Shown: positions 21,936-33,478, numbered from the stretch's first letter. The stretch is 64,000 bases of DNA from Bufo bufo (GCF_905171765.1 NC_053391.1:151223917-151287916); one strand, 5' to 3'. Numbers and translations are program-made. Notes: a model not told the origin generated them from the sequence alone.

Positions 21936-23460
21936 CCACTGACTTGGTGCCTGGGCCTAAATATGTGACAGTGGCCTGTTCCAGTGGTGGCTGACGTGAT
22001 GCCTGATTCTCTGCTATGACATGAAGACAGATTCTGTGCTGACATAAGGCCAGATTCTCTGTTACGGGACCTCTCTCCTCTGTCTGGGTGCCGGGGCCTA
22101 AATGTGTGACAGTGGCCTGTTCCAGTGGTGGGTGACGTGATGCCTGATTCTCTGCTATGACATGAAGACAGATTCTGTGCTGACATAAGGCCAGATTCTC
22201 TGTTACAGGACCTCTCTCCTCTGTCTTGGTGCCGGGGCCTAAATGTGTGACAGTGGCCTGTTCCAGTGGTGGGTGACGTGAAGCCTGATTCTCTGCTATG
22301 ACATGAAGACTGATTCTGCGCTGACATAAGGCCAGATTCTCTGTTACGGGACCTCTCTCCTCTGCCTGGGTGCCTGGGCCTAAATGTGTGACAGTGGCCT
22401 GTTCCAGTGGTGGGTGACGTGATGCCTGATTCTCTGCTATGATATGAAGACAGATTCTGTGCTGACATAAGGCCAGATTCTCTGTTACAGGACCTCTCTC
22501 CTCTGTCTGGGTTCCGGGGCCTAAATGTGTGACAGTGGCCTGTTCCAGTGGTGGGTGACGTGAAGCCTGATTCTCTGCTATGACATGAAGACTGATTCTG
22601 CGCTGACATAAGGCCAGATTCTCTGTTACGGGACCTCTCTCCTCTGCCTGGGTGCCTGGGCCTAAATCTGTGACAGTGGCCTGTTCCAGTGGTGGGTGAC
22701 GTGATGCCTGATTCTCTGCTATGATATGAAGTCAGATTCTGTGCTGACATAAGGCCAGATTCTCTGTTACAGGACCTCTCTCCTCTGTCTGGGTGCCGGG
22801 GCCTAAATGTGTGACAATGGCCTGTTCCAGTGGTGGGTGACGTGAAGCCTGATTCTCTGCTATGACATGAAGACTGATTCTGCGCTGACATAAGGCCAGA
22901 TTCTCTGTTACGGGACCTCTCTCCTCTGCCTGGGTGCCTGGGCCTAAATGTGTGACAGTGGCCTGTTCCAGTGGTGGGTGACGTGATGCCTGATTCTCTG
23001 CTATGACATGAAGACAGATTCTGTGCTGACATAAGGCCAGATTCTCTGTTACAGGACCTCTCTCCTCTGTCTGGGTGCCGGGGCCTAAATGTGTGACAGT
23101 GGCCTGTTCCGGTGGTGGGTGACGTGATGCCTGATTCTCTGCTATGACATGAAGGCAGATTCTGTGCTGACATAAGGCCAGATTCTCTGTTACGGGACCT
23201 CTCTCCTCTGCCTGGGTGCCTGGGCCTAAATGTGTGACAGTGGCCTGTTCCAGTGGTGGGTGACGTGATGCCTGATTCTCTGCTATGACATGAAGGCAGA
23301 TTCTGTGCTGACATAAGGCCAGATTCTCTGTTACGGGACCTCTTTCCTCTGCCTGGGTGCCTGGGCCTAAATGTGTGACAGTGGCCTGTTCCAGTGGTGG
23401 GTGACGTGATGCCTGATTCTCTGCTATGACATGAAGACTGATTCTCTGCTGACATGAAGC
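21936..23460. repeat. 141-bp minisatellite, about 10.5 copies
   Basis: Each unit contains CTGTTCCAGTGGTGGGTGAC and CTGATTCTCTGCTATGACAT. The unit length is divisible by three and one minus-strand frame lacks stops, so a 512-codon open frame (21,917-23,455) runs through the array with a repeating 47-residue unit. The middle units alternate between two types, so part of the array is a 282-bp dimer. I read the open frame as a by-product of amplification, not a gene. Confidence 0.9.
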
Positions 23461-23828
23461 CAGATTCTCTGCTATGGCATGAAGAGACTGATTCTCTGCT
23501 GACGTGAAGTCAGATTCTCTGCTTTGGGACCTCTGTCCAATTGATATTGGTAATTTTTATTTTTTTAATTTTAATTTTAATTCATTTCCCTATCCACATT
23601 TGTTTGCAGGGGATTTACCTACATGTTGCTGCCTTTTGCAGCCCTCTAGCTCTTTCCTGGGCTGTTTTACAGCCTTTTTAGTGCCCAAAAGTTCGGGTCC
23701 CCATTGACTTCAATGGGGTTCGGGTTCAGGACGAAGTTCGGGTCGGGTTCGGATCCCGAACCCGAACATTTCCGGGAAGTTCGGCCGAACTTCTCGAACC
23801 CGAACATCCAGGTGTTCGCTCAACTCTA

Positions 23829-24513
23829 GTCAACATGTCTTTCTTGGTTTGTGGGCGGGGCAGACCCAGAACGGAGGTAATTCTGTCATGGCTGATTTTC
23901 CTCTCACCTTTACTGAGAACAAAGCCCAAATACTCAACACTTTCAATACACCATTGTAATTTCTTCCTAGAAACTTTGTGACCGCTTTCACATAACCACA
24001 GTAGTAAACTAACACAGTCTGCCTGGCAGGCCTCCCGAGTAGAACTACATATGAGGAGATCGTCCACATATTGTAGAAGGACAGACCCATGAGGGGCAGT
24101 CCAAGGGCGCAGTGTAACTTGGAGGACAATGGAGTAGACTACTGGGGAGTCTACATAACCCTGATGCATTCTACACCAAGTATACTGGCAAAATTTAAAT
24201 GTGAAGGCAAAAAGTGGCCGTGTCTCCTTGTCAACTGGGACAGAAAAAAATGCATTCTTTAAATCAATAGAAGAGAAAAACTCGGCAAGGGCAGGAATAG
24301 CTGATAGCAGAGATGGTACGTCTGGAACCACAGGGGCTATGGGTATGATCTGTGCATTTACCGCTCTAAGATCCTGGACAAACCTAAAGGGGGAGATAAT
24401 TTCCTCAATAACCCCTGCCTCTAGGAATTCCATCAACATAGACTCAATCCCCTTTTCTTTTTCCGGGGAAAGGGGGCATTGTTTAATGTAAACAGGTGCA
24501 GCGCCGGGCTTAA
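23829..24513 (-). pseudogene. pol: ERV2 reverse transcriptase, central part
   Basis: Minus-strand frame with the RT fingers and palm: LEAGVIEEIISPF, RFVQDLRAVNAQIIPIAP, SSIDLKNAFFSVPVDKETRP and the catalytic QYVDDLLICS (near 24,070), then LGFVLSKGERKIS. A few codons expected between ISPF and RFVQ are missing compared with ERV1. The frame is then cut by the hAT derivative at 23,829-23,836 and by the piggyBac element on the 5' side. Confidence 0.88.
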
Positions 24514-24965
24514 CCCCTTAAGGACCGGGCTCATTTTCACCTTAAGAACCAGGCCATTTTTTGCAAATCTGACCAGTGTCACTTTAAGTGCTCATAACTT
24601 TAAAATGCTTTGACTTACCCAGGCCGTTCTGAGATTGTTTTTTCGTCACATATTGTACTTAATGACACTGCTAAAATTGGGTCAAAAAAGTAAATTTTGA
24701 AAAATTAGCAAATTTCAAGGTTTCAGTTTCTCTACTTCTGTAATACATAGTAATACCCCCAAAAATTGTGATGACTTTACATTCCCCATATGTCTACTTC
24801 ATGTTTGTAGCATTTTGGGAATGATATTTTATTTTTTGGGGATGTTACAAGGCTTAGAAGTTTAGAAGCAAATTTTGAAATTTTTCAGAAATCTTCAAAA
24901 TCCCACTTTTTATGGACCAGTTCAGGTTTGAAGTCATATTGTGAGGCTTAGATAATAGAAACCTC
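24514..24965. other. piggyBac 3' terminal region
   Basis: Terminal inverted repeat followed by about 430 bp of AT-rich non-coding sequence with repeated AAATTTTGAAA motifs. No open frame. Confidence 0.7.
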
Positions 24966-27350
24966 CCAAAAATTACCCCATTATAGAAACTACACCCCTC
25001 AAGGTATTCAAAACTGTTTTTTCAAACTTTAATAACCCTTTAGGTCTTCCACAAGAGTTAATGGCAGATGGAGAAACAATTTTGAAATTTCTATTTTTTT
25101 GGAAAATTTTCCAATATAATCCATTTTTTCCAGGAGTAAAACAAAGGTTAACTGCCAAACAACACTCAAAATGGGTTGCCCTGATTCTGTAGTTTGCAAA
25201 AACACCCCATATGTGGTTGTAAACTACTGTTTGGCCGAACGGTAGCACATAGAAGGAGGGGAACACCATATGGGTTTTGGAAGGCAGATTTTGCAGGACT
25301 GGTTTTGTTTATACCATGTCCCATTTGAAGCCCCCTGTTGCACCCCTAGAATAGAAATTTCAAAAAAGTGACTCAATCTAAGAAAGTACACCCCTCAAGG
25401 TATTCAAAACTGGGTTTACAAACTTTGTTAACCCTTTAGGTGTTCCACAAGAGTTAATGGCAGATGGAGAAACAATTTTGAAATTTCTATTTTTTGGAAA
25501 ATTTTCCAATATAATCTATTTTTTCCAGGAGTAAAACAAGGGTTAACTGCCAAACAACACTCAAAATGGGTTGCCCTGATTCTGTAGTTTGCAAAAACAC
25601 CCCATATGTGGTTGTAAACTACTGTTTGGCCGAACGGTAGCACATAGAAGGAGGGGAACACCATATGGGTTTTGGAAGGCAGATTTGGCAGGACTGGTTT
25701 TGTTTATACCATGTCCCATTTGAAGCCCCCTGTTGCACCCCTAGAATAGAAATTTCAAAAAAGTGACTCCATCTAAGAAAGTACACCCCTGAAGGTATTC
25801 AAAACTGGGTTTACAAACTTTGTTAACCCTTTAGGTGTTCCACAAGAGTTAATGGCAGATGGAGAAACAATTTTGAAATTTCAATTTTTTTGAAAATTTT
25901 CCAATATAATCAATTTTTTCCAGGAGTAAAACAAGGGTTAACTGCCAAACAACACTCAAAATGGGTTGCCCTGATTCTGTAGTTTGCAAAAACACCCCAA
26001 ATGTGGTCGTAAACTACTGTTTGGCCGAACGGTAGCACATAGAAGGAGGGGAACACCATATGGGTTTTGGAAGGCAGATTTGGCAGGACTGGTTTTGTTT
26101 ATACCATGTCCCATTTGAAGCCCCCTGTTGCACCCCTAGAATAGAAATTTCAAAAAAGTGACTCAATCTAAGAAAGTACACCCCTCAAGGTATTCAAAAC
26201 TGGGTTTACAAACTTTGTTAACCCTTTAGATGTTCCACAAGAGTTAATGGCAGATGGAGAAACAATTTTGAAATTTCTATTTTTTGGAAAATTTTCCAAT
26301 ATAATCTATTTTTCCAGGAGTAAATCAAGGGTTAACTGCCAAACAACACTCAAAATGGGTTGCCCTGATTCTGTAGTTTGCAAAAACACCCCATATGTGG
26401 TTGTAAACTACTGTTTGGCCGAACGGTAGCACATAGAAGGAGGGGAACACCATATGGGTTTTGGAAGGCAGATTTGGCAGGACTGGTTTTGTTTATACCA
26501 TGTCCCATTTGAAGCCCCCTGTTGCACCCCTAGAATAGAAATTTCAAAAAAGTGACTCAATCTAAGAAAGTACACCCCTCAAGGTATTCAAAACTGGGTT
26601 TACAAACTTTGTTAACCCTTTAGGTGTTCCACAAGAGTTAATGGCAGATGGAGAAACAATTTTGAAATTTCTATTTTTTGGAAAATTTTCCAATATAATC
26701 AATTTTTTCCAGGAGTAAAACAAGGGTTAACTGCCAAACAACACTCAAAATGGGTTGCCCTGATTCTGTAGTTTGCAAAAACACCCCATATGTGGTCGTA
26801 AACTACTGTTTGGCCGAACGGTAGCACATAGAAGGAGGGGAACACCATATGGGTTTTGGAAGGCAGATTTGGCAGGACTGGTTTTGTTTATACCATGTCC
26901 CATTTGAAGCCCCCTGTTGCACCCCTAGAATAGAAATTTAAAAAAAGTGACTCCATCTAAAAAAGTACACCCCTCAAGGTATTCAAAACTGGGTTTACAA
27001 ACTTTGTTAACCCTTTAGGTGTTCCACAAGAGTTAATGGCAGATGGAGAAACAATTTAGAAATTTCTATTTTTTGGAAAATTTTCCAATATAATCAATTT
27101 TTTCCAGGAGTAAAACAAGGGTTAACTGCCAAACAACACTCAAAATGGGTTGCCCTGATTCTGTAGTTTGCAAAAACACCCCATATGTGGTCGTAAACTA
27201 CTATTTGGCTCAACGGCAGGACATAGAAGAAGGGGAACGTCATATGGTTTTTGGAAGGCAGATTTTGCTGGACTGGTTTATTGACACCATGTACCCTTTC
27301 AAGCCCCCTGATGCACCCCTAGAGTAGAAACTCCATAAAATTGACCCCAT
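24966..27350. repeat. 395-bp tandem array, six copies, inside the piggyBac element
   Basis: ACAAGAGTTAATGGCAGATG recurs at 25,051, 25,447, 25,842, 26,237, 26,631 and 27,026, spaced 394-396 bp. The central copies are nearly identical, and the outer ones more diverged, as in arrays that grow by unequal exchange. Short open frames recur once per unit on both strands and are not genes. Confidence 0.92.
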
Positions 27351-27956
27351 CTAGGAAACTACGGGATAAGGTGGTTGTTGTTTTGGGACTATTTTTGGTG
27401 TAAATTTGATTTTTGGTTGCTCTATATTTCTCTTTTTTGAGGCAATGTAGCAAAAAAATTAAATTCTAAAATTGTTTCTACATGCACTATTTGGTTTTGT
27501 GGAACACCTAAAGGGTTAACATAGTTTGTAAAGTAACTTTTGAATACATTGAGGGGTGTAGTTTCTTAGATGGGGTCACTTTTTTGGAGTTTCTAGTCTA
27601 GGCTACATCAGGGGGGGCTTCTAATGGGACATGGTGTCAAAAAAAAAACTGTCCATCAAAATCTGCCTTCCAGAAACCATATGGAGTTCCCTTCGTTCTA
27701 TGCCCTGCCGTGCGGCTATATGACCATTTATGACCACATATGGGGTGTTTCTGCAAACTACAGAATCGGGGCAATAAATATTTAGTTTTGTTTGGCTGTT
27801 AACCCTTGCTTTATTACCGGCAAAATGGATTCAAATTGAAATGGGTGTTTTGGCACAGTTTTTATTTTATATTTTTAACACCGTTCATCTGAGGCGTTTG
27901 GTCAAAAGTTATTTTTATAGCGACGACTTTTACGCACGTGACGATGCCCAATATGT
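27351..27956. repeat. Inverted, diverged copy of the 395-bp unit
   Basis: GGAACACCTAAAGGGTTAAC (near 27,500), GAGGGGTGTAGTTTCTTAGA and the GCCTTCCAGAAACCATATGG stretch near 27,665 are reverse-complement counterparts of phrases in the array. The array and this copy therefore form a large inverted repeat within the element. Confidence 0.75.
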
Positions 27957-28192
27957 ATGGCTCTCAGTCTTTGGAGACACTAAGCAGGCATCCTAAAACT
28001 ACGGCCCTCCAGATATTGTAAAACTACATTTCCCACCATGCCCTGCTAATGGCTGTAGGTTGTCTGGGCATGCTGGGAGTTATAGTTTTACAACATCTGG
28101 AGGGCCACAGTTTGAGGATGCCTGCACTAAAACTAATATTTTTTGGGGAAAGAAAAATTGTTTCCGTGTCTCCAAAGTCTGAGAGCCATAGT
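27957..28192. repeat. Nested palindromes, including a 142-bp palindromic MITE
   Basis: The outer arms ATGGCTCTCAGTCTTTGGAG (from 27,958) and its complement (28,167-28,192) enclose an inner palindrome at 27,983-28,124, with ends AGCAGGCATCCT and complement. CACTA at 27,978-27,982 and 28,125-28,129 may be the target duplication of the inner MITE. The inner part contains CCCTCCAGATATTGTAAAAC and its inverted partner. Confidence 0.7.
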
Positions 28193-28220
28193 GTTTTATG
28201 TTCTCTAGTGGACTGTTGAG

Positions 28221-30032
28221 GATTATAAAAATTTTGTACTCCATGGAAGTGTGATACTCCCTGAAGCAATTGATAATGCAGAGGCCCGGATCATCGGGGC
28301 AAGTGTCACATTGAGTAGTGGTGTCCTTCCGTATCCCCCTCTTGTGACACACTCTGCACTTTTTTGGGGTTCGTCCCTTCTTTCCAGTATGGGGGACCAC
28401 ACCTGGAAAGTGTTGGCCAGGGACGATCCGGGCGCCTCCAAATCCCGAGGTACTCCGGCCTGCTCTTTTCCGGTCCGAAAAGATCAGGTCCTTGAGGACT
28501 GCCTCATAGAACTGGAGGAATGTCCCTGTGCTGCCAGCGCTTCGGGATAGTACAAAAGAGTTGTACATGGCAACCTGTACCAAGTAGACCGCAACTTTTT
28601 TGTACCATGCCCGGGTTTTGCGCATGGCGTTATATGTCGTGAGGACTTGATCAAAGAGATCAACTCCTCCCATATACCGATTGTAGTCGACGATACAATC
28701 GGGCTTGAGGACCGTTGCCGCGGTACCTCGCACAGGGACTGGGGTGGTGCTGTTACCGTGGATTGGGGACAGCATAAGGACATCCCTCTTGTCCTTATAC
28801 CTGACCAGCAACAGGTTTCCACTGGTAAGTGCACGGGTCTCACCCCTGGGGATAGGTACCTGGAGGGGGTAGGCAGGGAGGCCGCGTTGATTTTTCCGCA
28901 CGGTCCCACAAGCGAACGTGGATCTGGCGGCAAGGGACCTGAACAAGGGAATGCTGGTATAAAAGTTATCCACGTACAAGTGGTAACCATTATCCAGCAG
29001 TGGGTACATAAGGTCCTACACGAGTTTCCCGCTAACACCCAGAGTGGGGGCACATTCTGGGGGTTCAATACGGGAATCTCGCCCCTCGTACACACGAAAT
29101 TTGTAAGTGTACCCTGAGGCACTCTCACAAATTTTGTATAGCTTCACGCCATACCTCGCCCGCTTTGTGGGAATATATTGGCGGAAACTGAGTCTCCCCT
29201 TGAACGCAACGAGAGACTCATCAACCGCGACCTCCCTTCCAGGTACGTAGGCCTGCTGAAATGTGGCCCCAAAGTGATCGATGACCGGCCGTATCTTATA
29301 CAGCCGGTCATAGGCAGGATTACCTCGGGGTGGACATGCTGCATTATCGGAATAATGCAGACATTTCCGGATGGCCTCAAACCGGTGACGTATCATGACC
29401 ATACTGTACAGTGGGGTCTGGTATAGGACGTCCCCACTCCAGTATTGCCTGACACTGGGTTTTTGGACTAGACCCATATGCAGCACGAGGCCCCAAAATG
29501 TCCTCATTTCGGCTGCACTGACCGGCGTCCAGCCACCGGGTCTAGCCAAAACTGAGCCTGGGTTTTGAGCGACGAACTGTTGGGCGTACAGATTCGTCTG
29601 CTCCACCATCAAATTCACCAGTGAGTTACTGAAAAAAAAACTAAAATAGTCTATTTCAGTAAACCCCACTGTGGAAATCTGGATTCCAGGATTGCCAGCA
29701 AAATGGGGAATCTCATGCTCAAAGTCCACTGGGGGACAATAGCTAAGTTCATCGGCAGGGGCCTCCGGTGGACTTATTTGGTGGGCCGGGAAACCAGTAC
29801 GAACCCCAGGGCGGCTCGTACTAGGGTGGGCCACAGGATCCCTAGCATGTGGGGCCCCTGGCTCCGCCTGGCGGCGTCTCCACCGCCTTGGTGGCTCATC
29901 GTCATCAGATGATGATGAGGAGGATGCGGATGATAAAAGGAATGTGGGGTCATCCTCATCCTTACTGGGGCTCTCAGAGTCGGAGGCAATCTGGGCGTAT
30001 GCCTCCTCGGCCGAGAACATCTGGCGGGCCAT
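28221..30032 (-). pseudogene. piggyBac transposase with a single in-frame stop
   Basis: ATG at 30,032. An acidic, serine-rich N-terminus (residues 17-60) precedes the DDE_Tnp_1_7 domain. The catalytic aspartates are visible at about 271 (AVDESLVAFKGR), 355 (YVDNFYTS) and 458 (RYMGGVDLFD). The C-terminal cysteine-rich zinc domain is present (CRVCHKRG, CDTCPDDPGLC, CFREYHT). A TAG at 29,016-29,018 interrupts codon 339 in the same frame, between the first and second aspartates. Apart from that stop the frame is open over about 600 codons, so inactivation looks recent. The frame runs on past the usual C-terminus to 28,080 into the palindromic sequence. Confidence 0.92.
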
Positions 30033-31047
30033 GGGTGTGTGTGTGTGTAGGTGTGCGTGTGTGGCAAACTTTATTATATGTGCGTGTGTGTGGGGGCAAC
30101 GGGTGTTTGCGTACTAAAAAGTCCAGGCAAAAAAATGGGCAAGTGTTAGGAAAAAAAAAAGTTAAAACTTGCTGATCAGCGGTACAACGCTGATCAGCGA
30201 TCGGTGGGGTGGTGGGGTGGTGGGGCGGGCGATGCGCTAACAGTGGACGGACGCTAAAAAGTGCCGGCCAGTCAGCGCACGCAGAAAAAAAAAAGTGGTG
30301 GTGAGGGGGGGAGGCTGGTGGAGGGGGGGTATGGTGGGGGGGGGGGGGGGGGTGGGGGGGGGGGGGGGGGGGGGGGGGAAGTGGCAGGGGGGGTCTGGGT
30401 TAGGGTTAGATGGAAGTTTGGAAGTTTGGAATAAAAGTACTTTTTTTTTTTTTTTTCCTAACTTACTTTTCCCTTCTTTCCCTGCCTAACGGTGCCTCTC
30501 CCTCACTGACCCTAACCTACCTGGGTGGCGATGGGTGCAGGAGGGTGATGGATTCCGATTAGGGGGACACAGGAGCTTGTGCTGGACGATGCTGCACGGT
30601 CAGGGTGCTGGACAGGAAGAGGAGGGGAGAGAGGAGCGCAGGAAGTTTGAATCTCGCGCCTCTCTCCCCTGCACCAATCAGCACCCTGGACAGCGGCATT
30701 CAGCACCAGAGCCAGCACCGCCTCTTCAAATCCTCGGACTGCGATAGGTGGTGTATAATTACGCCACCAATCGCAGTCTTTTTCCGGTTCATCGGGTCAC
30801 AGGACACCCGAATGGACCGGAAACGCAGAAAACCGCAGGTCTGAATTGACCTGCGGTTTTCTGCGATCGCCGATACGGGGGGGTCAAATGACCCCCCCCT
30901 GCATTGTTACGGGATGCCGGCTGAATGATTTCAGCCGAAATCCCGTTCCGATTAACCCCTGCGGTGCCGGAATTCCGATTTTAAGTCAGGACGTACTTAA
31001 GGACTCGGGAAATAGGGCGTACCGGTACGTCCTAGGTCCTTAAGGGG
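30033..31047 (-). other. piggyBac 5' region with G-rich tract and terminal repeat
   Basis: Untranslated region upstream of the transposase: a short GT run near 30,033-30,060, then an extreme G tract at about 30,328-30,378 and GC-rich sequence ending in the terminal inverted repeat at 31,035-31,047. A small inverted pair (CCTGCGGTTTTCTGCG near 30,850 with CGCAGAAAACCGCAGG at 30,823) could form a hairpin. No gene. Confidence 0.7.
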
Positions 31048-31051
31048 TTAA

Positions 31052-31517
31052 GCATTGCCTTATATGGTGTACAAGAGATAAGGCCAACATCTTGGTCAGT
31101 ATTTGCCCAAACCTCAGGAGGTACCGGATCAAGTAGTGGATCCTGAGGTTGGCATTCCAAATATAAAAAACAATTATCCTTTGGAACATGAATGGGCATA
31201 ACTGAGGATGTGACATATAGGTGTCCCGTCTTGCTAATCCCCAACTGCAACTTTAACAGAACAAACAAATCTCTCCCTAATAAATTCACAGGACTATTTG
31301 GAATGATCCTAAAACTGTGTGTGAACATCGACTGGTGCTGGTATGGATGTTGGATCGAGAGGGGAGGAGTTTTATAAGATCTGGTCAGTATCCCATTAAT
31401 TCCCACAGAGGGCTCAGCATCCTCTCTTGGACCACTATAATAATCCTCACATATAGTACTACTAGTAGCACCAGAATCCACAAGAAAAGGGAGAGGGTGT
31501 CCCTCTATGGTTAACAC
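31052..31517 (-). pseudogene. pro: ERV2 protease
   Basis: Minus-strand frame with the aspartic protease active site FLVDSGATSS (near 31,480) and NLLGRDLF, the second conserved block of retroviral proteases. It leads toward the RT start (VGLISCTPYKA) before the piggyBac insertion at the TTAA. The active-site triad is intact here, unlike the DSSA in ERV1. Confidence 0.85.
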
Positions 31518-31586
31518 AATCAGTGGTGATTCCTTATAGTGGTTTGTGATGAGAGTGAATGCTGGGATACAGTCCCCCGGGCATCC

Positions 31587-32952
31587 TCATTGTGATGTCT
31601 GCTGCCCCCAGGCTACGGGTAAACAAGGGGTATTATTCTGAGGCTGCGGCAGTGGTGGGGGAAGATCTCGGATCTGAGCTTGTGAGTAAGGTTGGGTGCC
31701 TCGAGCATGGGTATCATGTGGGGTAGGTTGCCTGAGTGGGTAAGGGCATTGACTGATCCAGTGGTCAATCTGACCACAATTAAAGCAACCTGCAGGACGA
31801 TTTATATTATTCCCTCCTCTCCCAGAGCATGGCCCTCTACTCCGTCTTCTGCCCCTTCCCCTATTGAGCAGATTTGAGGGACATATCCTATCCTGAGTTT
31901 GGTAATGGGCTTCTTTAGGTCTTACTATTTCAAACAACCTGCCGTATCCTTCTCCAGTAATTTATTGTGGAATTGATCTTTATTAAGACTAGGCCATTCA
32001 GAGACCATTTGTTTAACATTAAGCTGGAGATGTGGCTGCAGATTGGTAAAGAAAGTATGAATGAGCATAGAATGCATATTATCCTGAATACTCATTCCTG
32101 CCTCCAGGGTCCAAACTTCATTGAACCTCTTCCAAAAGGCTATAACAGACTCTCCTGATTTTTGTTTACAGCAGTTGGCAATGAGGACCTAGTCTGAAAA
32201 CACCTCTCCATTTCACACTTAATTTCTTCCCACATTGTGTCTATGCCTGCCTCAGTATTTAATTTATAATTACCAGCCGGCGTATTCGGAGGCTCTATAG
32301 TGCCTTTAGAGGGGACCTTACTCCAATCCCAGGGGGAATTGTGCCCAACTATCCCATCTATTATAAGGCGCATATCCTCCTGAGTCAGACATCTCCCTTT
32401 ACAAGCTGTCTTCAAATAATGAAATGTCCCAGATGAAGATGAAGAGGGTTCAGGGCAGTGTTTAACAATCTAATTAATATCATCTATTTCAATAGCTTTC
32501 TTTAACAAGGTGTCCCCTACAGTCATAAAAAGGAACTGTTCCTCAAGGTCACTGTCCACATCAGGATGAGGTATATGTGCAGGTGTGGCAAAAGACTTTT
32601 GTGATCTAAGGCGCATGGGAGCTATGACATCCCCAGCACCAACAGCACCTGCCGCTGGATCCTGACCACTTTGATCAGGCATAGGTTGTGGCAACTGCGG
32701 AGGTGGCTGCAGGAGCTGGGGAGCTGTAGGTGGTTGGATATTAGTAGCAGTATATGCAGCCAGTAAATCTAAGTCATCTTTTGAAAGGGATGGATATATC
32801 TGTGGGATATTTCCTAAATAGGGAGGAGGGGGCTTCTGGAGTGAACCCCTTGTCAATTCTTTTTCTAACTCATGTTTCTTTTTATATCCCTCCTGGTTCT
32901 CTGCCTTCTGTCTGTGAACCGTCTTATTTGGTCTATCATACCAGTATGGTGC
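31587..32952 (-). pseudogene. gag: ERV2 gag: late-domain region, capsid and nucleocapsid
   Basis: From 5' to 3' on the minus strand: a proline-rich segment with a PPPY late-domain motif (KPPPPYLGNI, near 32,830) and QLLQPPPQLPQPMP; capsid sequence (LTQEDMRLIIDGIVG, YKLNTEAGIDTMWEEI) at about 32,140-32,415; and nucleocapsid at 31,587-31,937 with one CCHC zinc knuckle (CFNCGQIDHWISQC) in a basic, arginine-glycine-rich context. An in-frame stop lies at 32,470-32,472, and the frame is lost between 32,140 and 31,937. The gypsy element separates this part from matrix. Confidence 0.82.
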
Positions 32953-33478
32953 TGTCATGGTCTTACCTGCTTGCTGCTCTCCTTCGTTTGACATGTGCTG
33001 GCGGCCATCTTGGATTCTGGGTTTCTTGTAGCCTTCCACCCTGCGGCTCCTCCTTCCCCTGGGAGGAGCTGGATGCCTAGCTCATATATATAGGAGGTCT
33101 GTGGCTTCAGTTCCTTGCTTGGTCCTCTTGTGTTCACATGCTTCTAAGACTGCTGCTGCTTCTGGTTCCTGATCCTGGCTTCGTCTGACTACCCTTCTGG
33201 TTCCTGATCCTGGCTTCGTCTGACTACCCTGCTGGTTCCTGATCCTGGCTTCGTCTGACTACCCCGCTGGTTCCTGATCCTGGCTTCGTCTGACTACCCC
33301 GCTGGTTCCTGATCCTGGCTTCGTCTGACTACCCTTCTGGTTCCTGACCTCTGGCTTCGCAAAGACTCTGCTCGGTTTCACCATCCGTTTGGACTTTTGC
33401 TTTACAGCTTTATTTTCAATAAAGCCTTCTCATTTTCACTTATCTCTTGTTGTACGTCTGGTTCATGGTTCCGTGACA
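32953..33478 (+). repeat. Gypsy 5' LTR with internal 35-bp repeats
   Basis: TG...CA, 526 bp. TATATATA box near 33,084-33,092; AATAAA at 33,418-33,423. Between them, at 33,162-33,355, a 35-bp unit (CTGGTTCCTGATCCTGGCTT as core) is repeated about six times. The array lies downstream of the TATA box and so would be transcribed. Confidence 0.95.

Larger units (their letters stand above)
18580..23828. mobile_element. hAT derivative (5.2 kb) inserted in ERV2 pol
   Basis: Flanked by a perfect 8-bp duplication GTCAACAT (18,572-18,579 and 23,829-23,836), the hallmark of hAT insertion. The ends are inverted: TAGGGATGAGCGAACC at the left and TAGAGTTGAGCGAACACC on the complement of the right. Both subterminal regions are rich in TTCGGGTTCG motifs. 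The left 350 bp closely matches the left end of the BED-finger hAT at 61,055. No transposase remains; the interior is three tandem arrays and a fragment of an unrelated LTR element. It must have been moved by a transposase made elsewhere, or lost its gene after insertion. Confidence 0.92.
24514..31047 (-). mobile_element. piggyBac element (6.5 kb) inserted in ERV2 protease/RT
   Basis: TTAA lies on both sides (24,510-24,513 and 31,048-31,051), with 13-bp terminal inverted repeats CCCCTTAAGGACC. The transposase is on the minus strand (28,221-30,032), so the 5' end is at the right. The 3' half is filled with a 395-bp tandem array, an inverted diverged copy of the same unit and nested palindromes. 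The exact TTAA and matching ends mark an intact structure. The transposase has one in-frame stop. Confidence 0.95.

Noticed and set aside
21917..23455. 512-codon minus-strand open frame as a gene
   Set aside because: It is a 47-residue unit repeated by the 141-bp minisatellite; no start context or domain supports translation.
22000..23460. CRISPR array
   Set aside because: Units are contiguous 141-bp tandem repeats without unique spacers, and the context is eukaryotic.
24973..27327. Recurring 60 to 98-codon frames at about 395-bp spacing as a small gene family
   Set aside because: They are the same chance frame copied by the tandem array.
30295..30489. Glycine-rich 64-codon frame
   Set aside because: Translation of the poly-G tract, not a plausible protein.
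33162..33355. CRISPR-like direct repeats
   Set aside because: 35-bp units without spacers inside an LTR.
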